Assembly: GCA_041749255.1 (NCBI GenBank)
Contig: JBGTBR010000044.1
Span: 1 to 64,000 of the forward strand
Reading direction: 5' to 3'
DNA from: JABDLO01 sp041749255
Lineage (GTDB): Bacteria; Bacteroidota; Bacteroidia; Chitinophagales; Saprospiraceae
DNA: 64,000 bases
Position 1 is the stretch's first letter, and each line of letters starts with the position of its first letter. Below are positions 53,890 to 63,852 of the stretch, piece after piece. A program made the position numbers and the translations under genes. The notes beneath the pieces were generated by a model. That model worked only from the letters and a program-made list of their open reading frames with translations, was not told the origin of the DNA and searched no databases.

Positions 53890-54186
53890 ATGATAGACAA
53901 TTTATTTGGAGACATGGAAGAGAAGCAGAAAGTGATAAAGAATGAACTCGCTTCTATAATGATTGAAGAAAACCTCGATGGTGTTCGACTGGTAGTTTCT
54001 GCTGATAACCAGGTGAGGAATATCAATATAGACCCGTCACTTTTAGAAGATAAAGAGCAATTAGAAGACTTACTGGTCGTTAGTATCAATAATGCTTTAA
54101 AGAAGGTTGCTGAAAAAGAAGCTGAAATTTCTCAAAAGTTATTCAGAGAAATGATGCCACCTGGATTTGAAGACCTTTTTGGATAA
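53890..54186 (+). CDS. YbaB/EbfC-family nucleoid-associated protein
   Basis: A 98-residue protein with coiled-coil ends and the central VRLVVSADNQVRNINIDPSLL. Its length and the ending MMPPGFEDLFG match the Bacteroidota form of YbaB/EbfC, which binds DNA as a dimer. The next gene starts 15 bases on and could be on the same transcript. Confidence 0.8.
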   Translation: MIDNLFGDMEEKQKVIKNELASIMIEENLDGVRLVVSADNQVRNINIDPSLLEDKEQLEDLLVVSINNALKKVAEKEAEISQKLFREMMPPGFEDLFG

Positions 54187-54201
54187 AATAAATAGGAAAT
54201 C

Positions 54202-55404
54202 TTGAGTAGGATATTTTTGATATTGATAACCTGGATTTGGGTTGGGGGTATTTATGGTCAGGCGGATAGATTTGCCTTATATACTTTTGATGATTGTATG
54301 GGCACTGATCAGGGAAACTTTGGAGCCGATGCCACTTTACTTGGAAATGCAGGTTGTGATTGCGGAACAATTGAAAATGGGATTCGTTTAGACGGAGTGG
54401 ATGACAGGATAGCTTTTCCTGATACTTTAAGGGAGTTATTCAGAAGTAACTTTACCATTTCTTTTTATGTGTCGGTTGAAAACACTACATCTCTCATCGA
54501 TTTTTTTTCTTTCCGGACAACGTGTAATAAGGATTCTTCTTTGTCCGTGAATTACACTCCCCAAACCAATATATTAAGGGTTGAGTTTGCCGAAGATTTT
54601 AACAATATATTTGAATTAAGAGGTAGTCTGGACATAAATTCTTGCTGGAATCATATCGTAATTACCCGGTTTAATTTGGAACATTCTCTTTACGTAAATG
54701 GTGTTTTGATGGAAAGGCAGGAGACAAGAAGACAAACGCCACTCGGTAACAATGCTAAAATGTTCATATCAAACAGTCCTTGCCTGGCTTTCACTGAAGA
54801 TCGTCTGAAGGGAAGGATTGATGAATTGGAGGTTATAGACAGAGCCTTAGGGCCATCAGAGATCATTCAGGAATTTCTTTTTCCAGACAGAATACTCAAT
54901 AATGATACTACGATATTCGCAGGCGAAGCTGTACAACTTTTACTGGGATCTATATGTGAAAGCAATATACAATGGACACCGGCACAAGGACTAAATGATT
55001 CCGGAGTAGCGAACCCCATTGCATCACCTGCAACAAGTACTTTGTATAAAGTCAGGTTGGACAATGGCACCTGTGTTTCGCTCGATTCCGTTCAAATATT
55101 TGTGGTGAATAGAGATGACCTTCAATGCAATGATTTGCTGCTTCCCAGGGCTTTTACGCCTAATAATGACGGGCTTAATGATGTATTCTTTATCAGCAAT
55201 CGTTTTCTAATAGAAGATCTTATTAGTTTTGAAATTCTCGATCGTTCAGGAGAACGGCTTTTTATTACGTCAGATAAAACAAATGGATGGGATGGTTCAT
55301 TTAAAGGCAAAGCAGTTAATCCTGGAGTATATTTTTACAAAATAATATACACTTGCGGTTCAGAAGAATATGTAAAAGTGAATAACTTTACTGTGCTGAG
55401 ATAA
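54202..55404 (+). CDS. Secreted LamG-like protein with gliding-motility C-terminal domain (type IX cargo)
   Basis: A 400-residue protein starting with TTG (an in-frame TAG lies two codons upstream; AGGAAA precedes) and a signal peptide (LILITWIWVGGIYGQ). Residues ~25-215 are a LamG/concanavalin-like fold (FALYTFDDC start, SLYVNGVLMERQE, GRIDELEVIDRALGPSEI end). Then a short Ig-like region with SATSTLYKVRLDNG words, and the last ~90 residues are the CHU_C domain (PRAFTPNNDGLNDVF, ILDRSGERLF, GWDGSFKGKAVNPGVYFYKI). That tail sends proteins through type IX secretion to the surface. Probably an adhesin. Confidence 0.85.
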   Translation: MSRIFLILITWIWVGGIYGQADRFALYTFDDCMGTDQGNFGADATLLGNAGCDCGTIENGIRLDGVDDRIAFPDTLRELFRSNFTISFYVSVENTTSLIDFFSFRTTCNKDSSLSVNYTPQTNILRVEFAEDFNNIFELRGSLDINSCWNHIVITRFNLEHSLYVNGVLMERQETRRQTPLGNNAKMFISNSPCLAFTEDRLKGRIDELEVIDRALGPSEIIQEFLFPDRILNNDTTIFAGEAVQLLLGSICESNIQWTPAQGLNDSGVANPIASPATSTLYKVRLDNGTCVSLDSVQIFVVNRDDLQCNDLLLPRAFTPNNDGLNDVFFISNRFLIEDLISFEILDRSGERLFITSDKTNGWDGSFKGKAVNPGVYFYKIIYTCGSEEYVKVNNFTVLR

Positions 55405-55445
55405 AATAATTTTTATATAGCACATCGCAACCCTACAAGCAAACT

Positions 55446-55973
55446 ATGAAAAATATCAATTACATACTTCTTGTTTTATTGTTTATTGGGTGTATACAAG
55501 GTAGTGAAGACCCACGTAAGTCAAAAAAGGCTAAAGAACCTGGATATATAAACCTTGTATCAGGATATTATGAAGATCCAAAAAATATCGATGAACAACA
55601 ACAAAACGAAATCATAGAATATGCCCTCGATAACGACCTTCTGTTGGAAAGAACTATGCTTGGGGTGTATTTTATACGGACTGAGGAAGGACAGGGCCCA
55701 TTTTTGCAAAATGGAGAAAGTGTAGCCATACACTATAAAGGATATTTTTTGGATGGCACGGAGTTCGATTCCAGTTATAAAAGAAACCAGCCATTAAAAT
55801 TTCAGGTAGGTCAAATGATCCCTGGCTGGAATGATGCATTACTCCATTTCCGATCAGGATCCAAAGGAACCATTATAGTGCCATCGAGAATGGGTTATGG
55901 AGATAAAGGAAACCCTTCCGGAGTAGTTCCTCCCAATACCATAATTGCGTTTGACATTGACGTAATATACTGA
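55446..55973 (+). CDS. FKBP-type peptidyl-prolyl isomerase lipoprotein (GldI-like)
   Basis: A 175-residue protein with a lipoprotein signal ending LLFIGC (Cys16). Residues ~80-175 form an FKBP domain: GESVAIHYKGYFLDGTEFDS, FQVGQMIPGWNDAL and VPSRMGYGDKG. It resembles GldI, which gliding Bacteroidota use for folding outer proteins, but GldI in full needs comparison. The role here is inferred. Confidence 0.8.
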   Translation: MKNINYILLVLLFIGCIQGSEDPRKSKKAKEPGYINLVSGYYEDPKNIDEQQQNEIIEYALDNDLLLERTMLGVYFIRTEEGQGPFLQNGESVAIHYKGYFLDGTEFDSSYKRNQPLKFQVGQMIPGWNDALLHFRSGSKGTIIVPSRMGYGDKGNPSGVVPPNTIIAFDIDVIY

Positions 55974-56070
55974 CATGCTTTACAAAATATTATCTCAAGA
56001 CTTTACAATCCGTTGAGGTTCACAACAGGTCGTCTCTTCTCGAACCATAAAGTCAGGAAATAACAGACTA

Positions 56071-57015
56071 TCAGCTTTTAAGAGCCTCAATCACTTTTGC
56101 CGCTAACTCTGTGCTAACCTTGAGTTGTGCTTCACTTGTCGACGCCCCAATATGAGGAGAAAGTGAAATGCGTGGATGACTCAATAAGGCTGGATCGGGA
56201 TGGGGTTCATTTTCATATACATCCAAACCACAGGATGCCACTTTACCATTATCCAGGTATTTGAGAAGAGCTTTTTCGTCAATGGTGCCGCCCCTGGAGC
56301 AATTTACGATGATGACACCGTCTTTCATAAGTGAAAATTCGCTCTCTCCTAAAACGGGTTTTACTAAATTCGGAATATGCAAACTTATAAAATGGGCTTC
56401 TCTGAGCATTTTTTCCATTGACACGGTTTTAAGTGGAAAAAAAGTAGAGTACTTACCTCCTCCCATTTTAATTGTTGCTTCTTCCACATACGGATCAACA
56501 GGCATAATGCTCATTCCCAACCCCATTGCAATACTGGCCATTTCTCTACCGATCTGACCAAAACCAACAATACCCAGTATTTTTCCTTCCAACTCGATGC
56601 CTTTAGAATATTTTTTCTTTAGAATGTCAAATTGTTCTCCTCCTTTCATGGGCATTTCCCGGTTAGATTGGTATAAAAACCGGGCTAATGAGAGCATATG
56701 TGCCATTGAAAGTTCAGCAACAGAACGAGAAGAGGCAGCGGGCGTATTAACCACTTTTATTCCTTTTTGAATGGCATATTCCACGTCAATATTGTCCAGT
56801 CCAACACCTCCTCTACCTATGACTTTCAGGTCAGGGCACTTGTCTATGAGAGCTTTTCTTACCTCAGTAGCACTTCTGACACAAATTCCCTGATACAAAG
56901 GAAGTTTTGCAGCCAATTCTTCCTGAGGAATTCTGGTAAGATCTGTCTCTATTCCTGCTGTCTCAAACATTTTTTGTCCTTCAGGAGCTATTCCGTCGTT
57001 GATTAATATTTTCAT
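56071..57015 (-). CDS. D-2-hydroxyacid dehydrogenase (phosphoglycerate dehydrogenase-like)
   Basis: A 314-residue enzyme of the D-isomer 2-hydroxyacid dehydrogenase family, without an ACT tail. The NAD site is GIVGFGQIGREMASIA, the catalytic arginine and glutamate lie in CSRGGTIDEKALL and CGLDVYENEPHPD, and the histidine in SPHIGASTSEAQ. The PHIGAST end and the start favour phosphoglycerate dehydrogenase (serine path), which suits the nearby glyA only loosely. It stands alone. Confidence 0.85.
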   Translation of the reverse strand: MKILINDGIAPEGQKMFETAGIETDLTRIPQEELAAKLPLYQGICVRSATEVRKALIDKCPDLKVIGRGGVGLDNIDVEYAIQKGIKVVNTPAASSRSVAELSMAHMLSLARFLYQSNREMPMKGGEQFDILKKKYSKGIELEGKILGIVGFGQIGREMASIAMGLGMSIMPVDPYVEEATIKMGGGKYSTFFPLKTVSMEKMLREAHFISLHIPNLVKPVLGESEFSLMKDGVIIVNCSRGGTIDEKALLKYLDNGKVASCGLDVYENEPHPDPALLSHPRISLSPHIGASTSEAQLKVSTELAAKVIEALKS

Positions 57016-57209
57016 GATTTGTTCTTGATATGATAAAGAGACGTAAAATTATTCAATTAGAGATTGTTTCTTAAGTAATCCTTTACAATTTTTTCAATGG
57101 ATAAAAATGGTCCAATTACTCCATGCAATGTCATTTTTTTACAGATATAACATAGAGTTGTTACATGTTGACCGACTGTGATAAGTAATACCTGTGTAGT
57201 TTAGCCTGA

Positions 57210-58154
57210 TCAAATGGTTGCCTCTTTTATTCCAAGAATAAAGGCTTTGACATCCTGAGCAGTAATGTCGGGATTTTCTTCCATGGGTACATGACCGAGA
57301 TCAGGATATATAATAACTTTTGATCCGGGAATGTCCTTTTCAAATTTCTTGGCATTATCCAGGGTAATCCAAAAATCCTGTGCACCCCACATTATGAGGG
57401 TAGGGCAGCGTATGTTTTTTATTTGATCAGACCTGTCATCGAATTGGACTTTTATCCGATCGATAAAAGCTTGCCGGTTGCCTTTTCTTCTGACGAGATC
57501 ATGGTATCTGCTAATGAGTTTTTCAGTAACCTTTTCCTGATTGGCATACACTTCTTTAAGATTTTTTTCAATCATGGATCTGGGAGTTATGTATTTGATC
57601 ACTGACTTTAGTAGAGGTATCTTTGCCATTCTGAATATAGAACCACCCCTGCCATTTTGAGGATATCCCGATGCGGCAATTAAGATGAGGTGGGTAACTT
57701 TATCGGGATGTTCCAGGGTGTATTGCCAGGCAATTCCACCACCAAGAGAATTCCCTGCCAGAGCAAAACTGTCAATTCCCACCACCTTTGTAAGTTCATC
57801 AACAAAAGCTACATAGGAATCTATGCTATAATTTCTGTCGGGAGAAGGACCTGTCAGGCCAAAAGCGGGAAGATCAAAACTGTGTATGGTAAAGTCCTCC
57901 TTTAAATTTTCTACCCAACCTTCCCATGTATGCAGTGAAGCACCGGTACCATGTAATAAAACCAGATGATTGTGACCCATTCCCTGTTTCCTGTAATGAA
58001 CATCCATATCCATCACTTTCAAAAATGTGGAAGGTGGCGTAGCATACTTATTTTTAAGTATATCCAGAGGTATGTCTTTTTTAACCATGGATAGAAACCC
58101 AATAGTAATCAATACCAATGCAATAAGCAATACCTTTACAAATGTCTTTCTCAT
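57210..58154 (-). CDS. Alpha/beta hydrolase with N-terminal membrane anchor
   Basis: A 314-residue protein with a signal anchor (VLLIALVLITIGFLSMV). The hydrolase has an oxyanion HGTGASLHTWEGW, the nucleophile in LAGNSLGGGIAWQ, the acid near WGAQDFWI and the histidine in DLGHVPMEENP. It is of the broad lipase/esterase/haloperoxidase-like type; the substrate is not known. Single gene. Confidence 0.85.
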   Translation of the reverse strand: MRKTFVKVLLIALVLITIGFLSMVKKDIPLDILKNKYATPPSTFLKVMDMDVHYRKQGMGHNHLVLLHGTGASLHTWEGWVENLKEDFTIHSFDLPAFGLTGPSPDRNYSIDSYVAFVDELTKVVGIDSFALAGNSLGGGIAWQYTLEHPDKVTHLILIAASGYPQNGRGGSIFRMAKIPLLKSVIKYITPRSMIEKNLKEVYANQEKVTEKLISRYHDLVRRKGNRQAFIDRIKVQFDDRSDQIKNIRCPTLIMWGAQDFWITLDNAKKFEKDIPGSKVIIYPDLGHVPMEENPDITAQDVKAFILGIKEATI

Positions 58155-58370
58155 GATGGGAATTTAATTGCAAATATTGCTATTTATCTGCTTCCACTCT
58201 GCACTTTTCACTCAGTTTATTAATAAATTTTAATGAGAGCTGCTAAATCTCTGATTGTGTTTTGGTTAGAATTGATTATTTAGGTTTAAGATGCAAGGGA
58301 TATTTAATCATTATTTTAAGTAAAAAACGGGATTTTACTAATACAATAAGTAAAGTCAATTAGCTATGAA

Positions 58371-59099
58371 TTAGGCCGTTACCAATAACCGGAAACCAAC
58401 TCCATGCACGTTTTCCAGCTGAATAGACTGATCTTTGATTAGATATTTCCTCAGGCGGCTGATAAATACATCCATACTTCTTCCGAGGAAATAATCATCC
58501 TGCCCCCAAATTTTTTGTAATATTTCACTCCTTTTAAGGGTTTTGTTTTGATTATTTATTAGTAGCTCTAGCAGGTCACATTCTTTTTCTGTCATATTCT
58601 TTACGAGCTCGTCCTGGTAATATAGCCGGAAATTAACTTTGTCAAGTTTATATTGGCCTAGAGTCAGAAATGGATCTGAGTTGGAAATTATATATTTTCG
58701 CTTAAGGAAAATCTCTACTTTTAAAATGAGCTCTTCTATATTAAATGGCTTTGTTATATAGTCGTCACCACCCAATGCCAAGCCATTTATTTTATCTTCT
58801 TTCATAGACTTGGCTGTAAGAAAGATGATGGGAATATGTGGGTTGATCTTTCTGATGGTTTTTGCCACCTGGAATCCATCGATATGCGGCAACATCACAT
58901 CCAATATGCAAAGGTCTATATTTTTTTTCTTGTACACCTGGATAGCCTCTCTTCCATCAGCACAATGAATAATTTCAAATCCCGCTTCTTCCAGATTGTC
59001 TTGCGTGAGGAATCCCAGTGTTTCATCATCTTCTACATATAAGATGGTGGCTTTTCTTTTGGGCTGTAGTTCTTCTCTTTCGTGTTCTGCCTTTTCCAT
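58371..59099 (-). CDS. Response regulator, OmpR family (RprY-like)
   Basis: A 242-residue regulator. The receiver part has ILYVEDDETLGFL, the phosphate site in LCILDVMLPHIDG and the lysine in DDYITKPFN. The C-terminal winged helix has NMTEKECDLLELLINNQNK and SRLRKYLIKDQSIQLENVHG. It is the partner of the kinase whose gene ends 18 bases upstream. The pair resembles RprX/RprY of Bacteroidota. Confidence 0.9.
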   Translation of the reverse strand: MEKAEHEREELQPKRKATILYVEDDETLGFLTQDNLEEAGFEIIHCADGREAIQVYKKKNIDLCILDVMLPHIDGFQVAKTIRKINPHIPIIFLTAKSMKEDKINGLALGGDDYITKPFNIEELILKVEIFLKRKYIISNSDPFLTLGQYKLDKVNFRLYYQDELVKNMTEKECDLLELLINNQNKTLKRSEILQKIWGQDDYFLGRSMDVFISRLRKYLIKDQSIQLENVHGVGFRLLVTA

Positions 59100-59117
59100 T
59101 GTGTGAAATCGCTTCTA

Positions 59118-60431
59118 TTATGTGGTTTGAGTATGTAAACCGGTTTTTTTAGCCTTTATTTTTTTTGACATGGGTATGCTAATCATGACGGTAGTTCCCT
59201 TGTTGACTTCAGATTGGATACTTAGATCCCAACCATGTGCTCTGCACACATTTTTTACGTAAAATAAACCCAGCCCAAATCCCTTAACATTGTGGATATT
59301 ACCCGTAGAAACCCTGTAAAACTTATCGTAAATTTTCTTTAAATTTTCACGGGCAATTCCGATACCCTTATCTTCGAATGTAATGATGCATTGACCATTG
59401 AGAATTTCGTGTCGAATTTCCACTTCAGGTCCACTTTCCTTGCTGTATTTTACAGCATTGTCAAGGATGTTGTAAATCAGATTGGTAAAGTGAATTTTAT
59501 CTGCATTAATTTGACATTGCTGATCTCCCGTAATAAAGGTAATGTTCCCGTTATTTTGTTTTACCACTTCATCTTTTACAATGTCTTGAATTATGGTAGC
59601 AGGTTCAAAGATTTCTTTATTCAAAGCAAAACCCTTGTCTTCTATTTTTGCTAAATTCAAAACTTTTTCTACCTGTTCATTGAGCCGGGCATTTTGTTGT
59701 TTTATTATTTCTATATACCGGAAAAGCCTGGGGTCTTTTTGAATAAGCTCTCCATTGCTTAATACATCAGAGGCTATCCGAATGGAAGTGATAGGCGTTT
59801 TGAATTCATGGGTCATATTGTTGATAAAGTCTTTTTGTAAATCAGAAAGTTTTTTCTGCCTTATGATAATCCACATAGTATATAAAAAGAAAATGACTGC
59901 CAGAGCAGTAATAATTGAAAAGATAACTGAAATGCGAATATTGCTAAGTAGGTAACTTTCACGGGAGGGAAATTTTACCACAAAGTAGTAAATCAGGTCA
60001 CTAAATTTAGGCAATGCTTCATCCAACTTTAAATTTCTTTTACTCCCCTCCTTGATATTACAGTAATTCCCATATACGAGGTGGTCTGAGTAGCAGTCGT
60101 ATACGGCGTATTCAAAATCTGTGTTTATGGAAAACTGCTCAAATAATGTGAGTAAATTATCTTCTAAAATATTGGCATCGATACTACTATTCACATTAAC
60201 AGCATAGATATTGGATGACCTTCTTTGAATCAGGTTTTGCTTTGGTAATTCTGTATTATTATATGCAGCAATGTTTTCTGCCACATCTCTCAATGCCAGG
60301 TGTACACTTTGGTCAAACTCCTGGTCTTTCAGATCCCAGCTTTTAATAAGCCAGTACGACTGAGAAAAGATGATACCGAGTACCACTATCCCTCCAAAAA
60401 ACAACAAACTGGTAATATATCTGGAAGGCAT
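59118..60431 (-). CDS. Membrane sensor histidine kinase (RprX-like)
   Basis: A 437-residue kinase with two membrane segments (near residues 7-25 and 160-185) around a periplasmic sensor of about 130 residues. The phosphorylated histidine lies in FINNMTHEFKTPITSIRIA; the ATP part has NILDNAVKYSKES, FEDKGIGIARENL and KGFGLGLFYVK. It would signal to the regulator just downstream. The signal is not known. Confidence 0.9.
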   Translation of the reverse strand: MPSRYITSLLFFGGIVVLGIIFSQSYWLIKSWDLKDQEFDQSVHLALRDVAENIAAYNNTELPKQNLIQRRSSNIYAVNVNSSIDANILEDNLLTLFEQFSINTDFEYAVYDCYSDHLVYGNYCNIKEGSKRNLKLDEALPKFSDLIYYFVVKFPSRESYLLSNIRISVIFSIITALAVIFFLYTMWIIIRQKKLSDLQKDFINNMTHEFKTPITSIRIASDVLSNGELIQKDPRLFRYIEIIKQQNARLNEQVEKVLNLAKIEDKGFALNKEIFEPATIIQDIVKDEVVKQNNGNITFITGDQQCQINADKIHFTNLIYNILDNAVKYSKESGPEVEIRHEILNGQCIITFEDKGIGIARENLKKIYDKFYRVSTGNIHNVKGFGLGLFYVKNVCRAHGWDLSIQSEVNKGTTVMISIPMSKKIKAKKTGLHTQTT

Positions 60432-60689
60432 TGAAATTATTTTGGTGTAAAGTTAACGATACAATACTGTCGTAAATTATACACAGTTTAATCGTTTCAC
60501 CTTAACGAGTGCAAATAGAGCCCACTTGAGTACTTTAAAAATTTCTATAAAAAAAATAAGTAAAAATTCAAGCCTTGGACTTATATCATATTTTTTTATT
60601 CTCAAAGAATTATTATCACTGTTTTGTTATAATTGCTCTTCAAAATGTGTTATAATTGTGAAAATTATATAAAAAATTTACTATTTATT

Positions 60690-60983
60690 ATGAAAAAAAT
60701 ATTGAAAACTCTGACATTCATTTTTGCTCTGACGTTTTTGTTCTCTTCATGTTTCACCTATACCTTTTCAGTAGGTAAAGGTGCTCAAACAGGACTGGAA
60801 ATTCAGGGTAAAAACCACTACCTCATTAATGGCCTGGCACCTGTAGGCTCTGTAGATTTCAAGCAATTGGCAGGAGATGCTGAAAATTATGATGTGACCA
60901 TAACCCATTCATTCATTGATGGTTTATTGGCTGCCATCACTTTCGGAATCTATACTCCTACTACGGTCATTGTTAAAAAGTAA
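60690..60983 (+). CDS. Small Bor-like lipoprotein
   Basis: Start at the ATG at 60690 (MKKILKTLTFIFALTFLFSS), since the earlier ATG at 60633 would place 19 non-signal residues before the signal. The 97-residue protein has a lipoprotein signal ending LFSSC and a mature part (TFSVGKGAQTG, AITFGIYTPTTVIV) like the Bor family of phage and bacterial outer lipoproteins. Serum resistance is known for lambda Bor; here the role is unknown. Confidence 0.75.
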   Translation: MKKILKTLTFIFALTFLFSSCFTYTFSVGKGAQTGLEIQGKNHYLINGLAPVGSVDFKQLAGDAENYDVTITHSFIDGLLAAITFGIYTPTTVIVKK

Positions 60984-61002
60984 ATCACAAAAACCGGTTA
61001 AG

Positions 61003-61034
61003 GGCCAGGATTCGTTCTGGCCTTTACTTTTTTC
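61003..61034 (+). terminator. Rho-independent terminator after the Bor-like gene
   Basis: GGCCAG (61,003-61,008) pairs with CTGGCC (61,017-61,022) over an eight-base loop, flanked by AAG and TTT that extend the stem, then TTTACTTTTTTCT follows. It lies 20 bases after the stop. Confidence 0.75.
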
Positions 61035-61094
61035 TATTCTGGTTTTACAAGTTTATCTGTATTCCCATAATAAGTAGCCATATTTATCAAAAAA

Positions 61095-61283
61095 ATGAAA
61101 ATACTGATCAAATCACTGGCAATATTGTTCATTATTTATGGATTAGTATCTATTCTTTTGACTTTTAATGAAGGTTGGGTGACTCATGAATTTGAATGGG
61201 GTAAACGCTTAGGATCTATTATTTTGGTATTGGTAGGGTGTATCATTTTTTATTTTGCAAGTAGAAAAGTAAGGAAAAGTTGA
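61095..61283 (+). CDS. Small membrane protein
   Basis: A 62-residue protein of two hydrophobic segments (SLAILFIIYGLVSILLTF and LGSIILVLVGCIIFYFA) joined by a short loop with WVTHEFEWGKR. It has a good ATG start and a basic tail, but no known family. It lies between the terminator of the Bor-like gene and the next gene's promoter. Confidence 0.5.
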   Translation: MKILIKSLAILFIIYGLVSILLTFNEGWVTHEFEWGKRLGSIILVLVGCIIFYFASRKVRKS

Positions 61284-61449
61284 TTTTGTAAAATAATTTT
61301 CGGAATTTTGCATTTTATTAATAATGAATGGGTCGGTATAACGTCGAATTTGTCATATCTCATAACCAGCGGAATCATTTTTATACACGGTATCGGTAAA
61401 AAAAAGACAAAGTAAATCTTGTCGTCAATTTTATCCTTAAATTTGTACT

Positions 61450-62592
61450 ATGCGGTTATTGTTTATTTTAATAGGAATTATTATTCTCATGACTCACCCA
61501 TTACAAGGTCAGAACAATAATCCTTTTGAAGTTCGGGTAAAACGTGCCATAAAAATAGATCCAGATAAATCTTTTGAACCTGAAAAAATAGTAGAATCTA
61601 TACACGAAACCCCAAAACCCACATCAGGTGAAACGGCTTCAACTGCAATTGTTCCGGATTCTATTGAAAAGGAAGCAGAAATGAAGAATGAGGCACTATC
61701 TCTGGAAACTAAAAGTGAAGAGATATTAGAGGGCCTAGCGGATAATCCTTTTGATATTGACAGAAGGAGACTGGTCAGAGTGGATCCCACTACCTTATCA
61801 AAGGAATTAAAAGAAGAGACAAAAGTCAGCGACCCAGTAAGTTCTGCAGTGGAAACCGAAGAAAAAACTACTGTCACACCGGTTGAAACGCCACTGAAAA
61901 AAGATTCGGAAAAAACCACAACTAAAACCTTTGTTCAAGATAAAGAACTCCCTGTTCAAGGCATTCTAAGCTTTATAGTATTATTGCTTTCCATGATATT
62001 AATGGCAGTTGTAGCCAATGTAAGGCGATCCATATTTGGAAAAGTTTTTAAATCCCTGCTAAATGATAATATTCTTAAGGCAACTCAGAAAGATGAGGAA
62101 AATGGAATTAGTGGAGCATTCATCATTCTCTATATTATATTCATTCTCAATATTTCTACCTTCATTTACCTTTCAAGTCTGTATTTCTTTCCTGCTTCCA
62201 ACATAAATTGGTGGGCTATTTTCGGTGGAGTAATGCTTATTTATGCAGTAAGACATTTATTTTTATCATTATTTTCAGTTGTTTTTTTAGACAATGGTCA
62301 ATCGGTGCAATACGGTTTTATGATAGCTGTTTTTAATCTGGCAATTGGTATTATTTTATTTCCTTTAAATCTTATAATTGCCTTTGCACCAGAATATATA
62401 TCATCCTTTACCTTGATAGTCAGTATAGTAGTATTAGGCATTATCTATTTGGTTAGGTATGCCAGAGGAGTCATTCAGGGATTGCTTGCATTTAGTAACT
62501 CCTTATTTCATTTTTTTCTATATCTTTGCACCTTCGAAATTGTTCCTTTATTAATGATCATCAGGATTTGTCTTGATTCAGTTAATAGTTGA
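61450..62592 (+). CDS. DUF4271 membrane protein
   Basis: A 380-residue protein. A signal peptide (LFILIGIIILMTHPLQG) is followed by about 140 polar residues with a repeated NPFDIDRRRLVRVDP / NPFEVRVKRAIKIDP motif, and then six or seven membrane segments in the last 220 residues (DUF4271). The stop overlaps the TTG of the hemD frame by one or two bases. Function not known; the link to hemD is typical of Bacteroidota. Confidence 0.8.
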   Translation: MRLLFILIGIIILMTHPLQGQNNNPFEVRVKRAIKIDPDKSFEPEKIVESIHETPKPTSGETASTAIVPDSIEKEAEMKNEALSLETKSEEILEGLADNPFDIDRRRLVRVDPTTLSKELKEETKVSDPVSSAVETEEKTTVTPVETPLKKDSEKTTTKTFVQDKELPVQGILSFIVLLLSMILMAVVANVRRSIFGKVFKSLLNDNILKATQKDEENGISGAFIILYIIFILNISTFIYLSSLYFFPASNINWWAIFGGVMLIYAVRHLFLSLFSVVFLDNGQSVQYGFMIAVFNLAIGIILFPLNLIIAFAPEYISSFTLIVSIVVLGIIYLVRYARGVIQGLLAFSNSLFHFFLYLCTFEIVPLLMIIRICLDSVNS

Positions 62593-62630
62593 CATTGCGT
62601 TTAGAATTTGAAAAAAAAAGAATAGCTCAT

Positions 62631-63431
62631 ATGGCTTCTAATACTTCAGCATCTAAGGTAGAGAAATACGTTGAAAATTACAAAGAGGTCAGGACCATTT
62701 TAGTCTCTCAGCCTAAACCAGATAGATCTCCTTATTACGAATTGGAAAAGAAATGGGGACTCACAATCGATTGGAGACCTTTTATCCATGTGGAGCCCGT
62801 AACGGAAAAGGAATTCCGTAAAAATCGGTTGAGACCTGATGAATTCTCTTCTATTATTTTTACAAGTAAGAATTCAATAGAGAACTTTTTTAGGCTTTGT
62901 GAAGAAATGAGGGTGAAAATGTCTTCAGAGACAAAATATTTTTGCCTCACAGAGGCTATAGCTAATTATCTGCAGAAGTTTATCATTTACAGAAAGAGAA
63001 AGGTTTTTGTAGGTAAAAAGAAAATCGAAGATCTTCAACACTATTTGATTAAACATAAAGCCGAAAAATTTTTACTGCCATGTTCCAATCTTGGAGCAAA
63101 AGAAGTCGTCTCTTATATGGAACAACTCCAATTGAATTTCAAAGATGTGATGATGTATAGGACTGTTTCCAGTGATCTTTCGGATCTCAGCGATGTCACG
63201 TATGATATTCTGGTATTCTTTAGCCCTTTTGGTATTGATTCATTGTATGATAATTTTCCTGGTTTCAAACAAAACAATACTCGAATTGCAGTTTTTGGGA
63301 ATTCTACATTTGCTGCGGTAGAGTCCAAGGGATTATTTGTTAACATCAAAGCCCCTTCTCCTGAATCCCCCTCAATGGCAATGGCTTTAGAGAATTACCT
63401 GCACAAATCAAATGAGAAGGAAAAGGTTTGA
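62631..63431 (+). CDS. hemD: Uroporphyrinogen-III synthase
   Basis: Start at the ATG at 62631 (MASNTSASKVEKYVENYKEV); the open frame goes back to a TTG at 62589 but those residues are charged and non-conserved. The two-domain HemD pattern shows ILVSQPKPDRSPYYELEKK, IIFTSKNSIENFF and LVFFSPFGIDSLYD, with AVFGNSTFAAVESKG near the end. It closes the ring in haem and cobalamin synthesis. The 5' overlap suggests it is translated with the DUF4271 gene. Confidence 0.85.
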   Translation: MASNTSASKVEKYVENYKEVRTILVSQPKPDRSPYYELEKKWGLTIDWRPFIHVEPVTEKEFRKNRLRPDEFSSIIFTSKNSIENFFRLCEEMRVKMSSETKYFCLTEAIANYLQKFIIYRKRKVFVGKKKIEDLQHYLIKHKAEKFLLPCSNLGAKEVVSYMEQLQLNFKDVMMYRTVSSDLSDLSDVTYDILVFFSPFGIDSLYDNFPGFKQNNTRIAVFGNSTFAAVESKGLFVNIKAPSPESPSMAMALENYLHKSNEKEKV

Positions 63432-63537
63432 TTCTGGACCATGTATGTCTGTTAAGTTTTAGACGGCCAGGGGTTATTTCCTTATATTTTTACGATAAAA
63501 AGGTCTGTCCTCCTACTATATATCAAATCGCAATAGC

Positions 63538-63852
63538 ATGAAAATAATTTATAATGTCACTGTGATGATAGATCATGAAGTTCATGAGGAATGGCTTGTA
63601 TGGATGAAAGAAGAGCATATTCCGGAAGTGATCGCAAAGGGAAAATTTGAAGGATATAAGTTAAGCAAAATTCTAAGTGGAGAAAACGAGGGTGGAATCA
63701 ATTATGCTATTCAGTATATGGTACCCTCTCAGAATGTATTGGATCAATATCTCAAAGGTCATGCAGAGGAGCTTAGAATGAAGCACCAGATGCGTTTTAA
63801 GGATCGCTTCGTCGCATACAGGACGATTATGGAAGTGATTTGGGAAGGGTAA
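63538..63852 (+). CDS. DUF4286 family protein
   Basis: A 104-residue protein with IIYNVTVMIDHEVHEEWLVW and an ending HQMRFKDRFVAYRTIMEVIW, the features of DUF4286, a small dimeric ferredoxin-like fold common in Bacteroidota with no known role. It follows hemD by ~105 bases and may share its transcript. The 148 bases after it hold nothing clear. Confidence 0.8.
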   Translation: MKIIYNVTVMIDHEVHEEWLVWMKEEHIPEVIAKGKFEGYKLSKILSGENEGGINYAIQYMVPSQNVLDQYLKGHAEELRMKHQMRFKDRFVAYRTIMEVIWEG

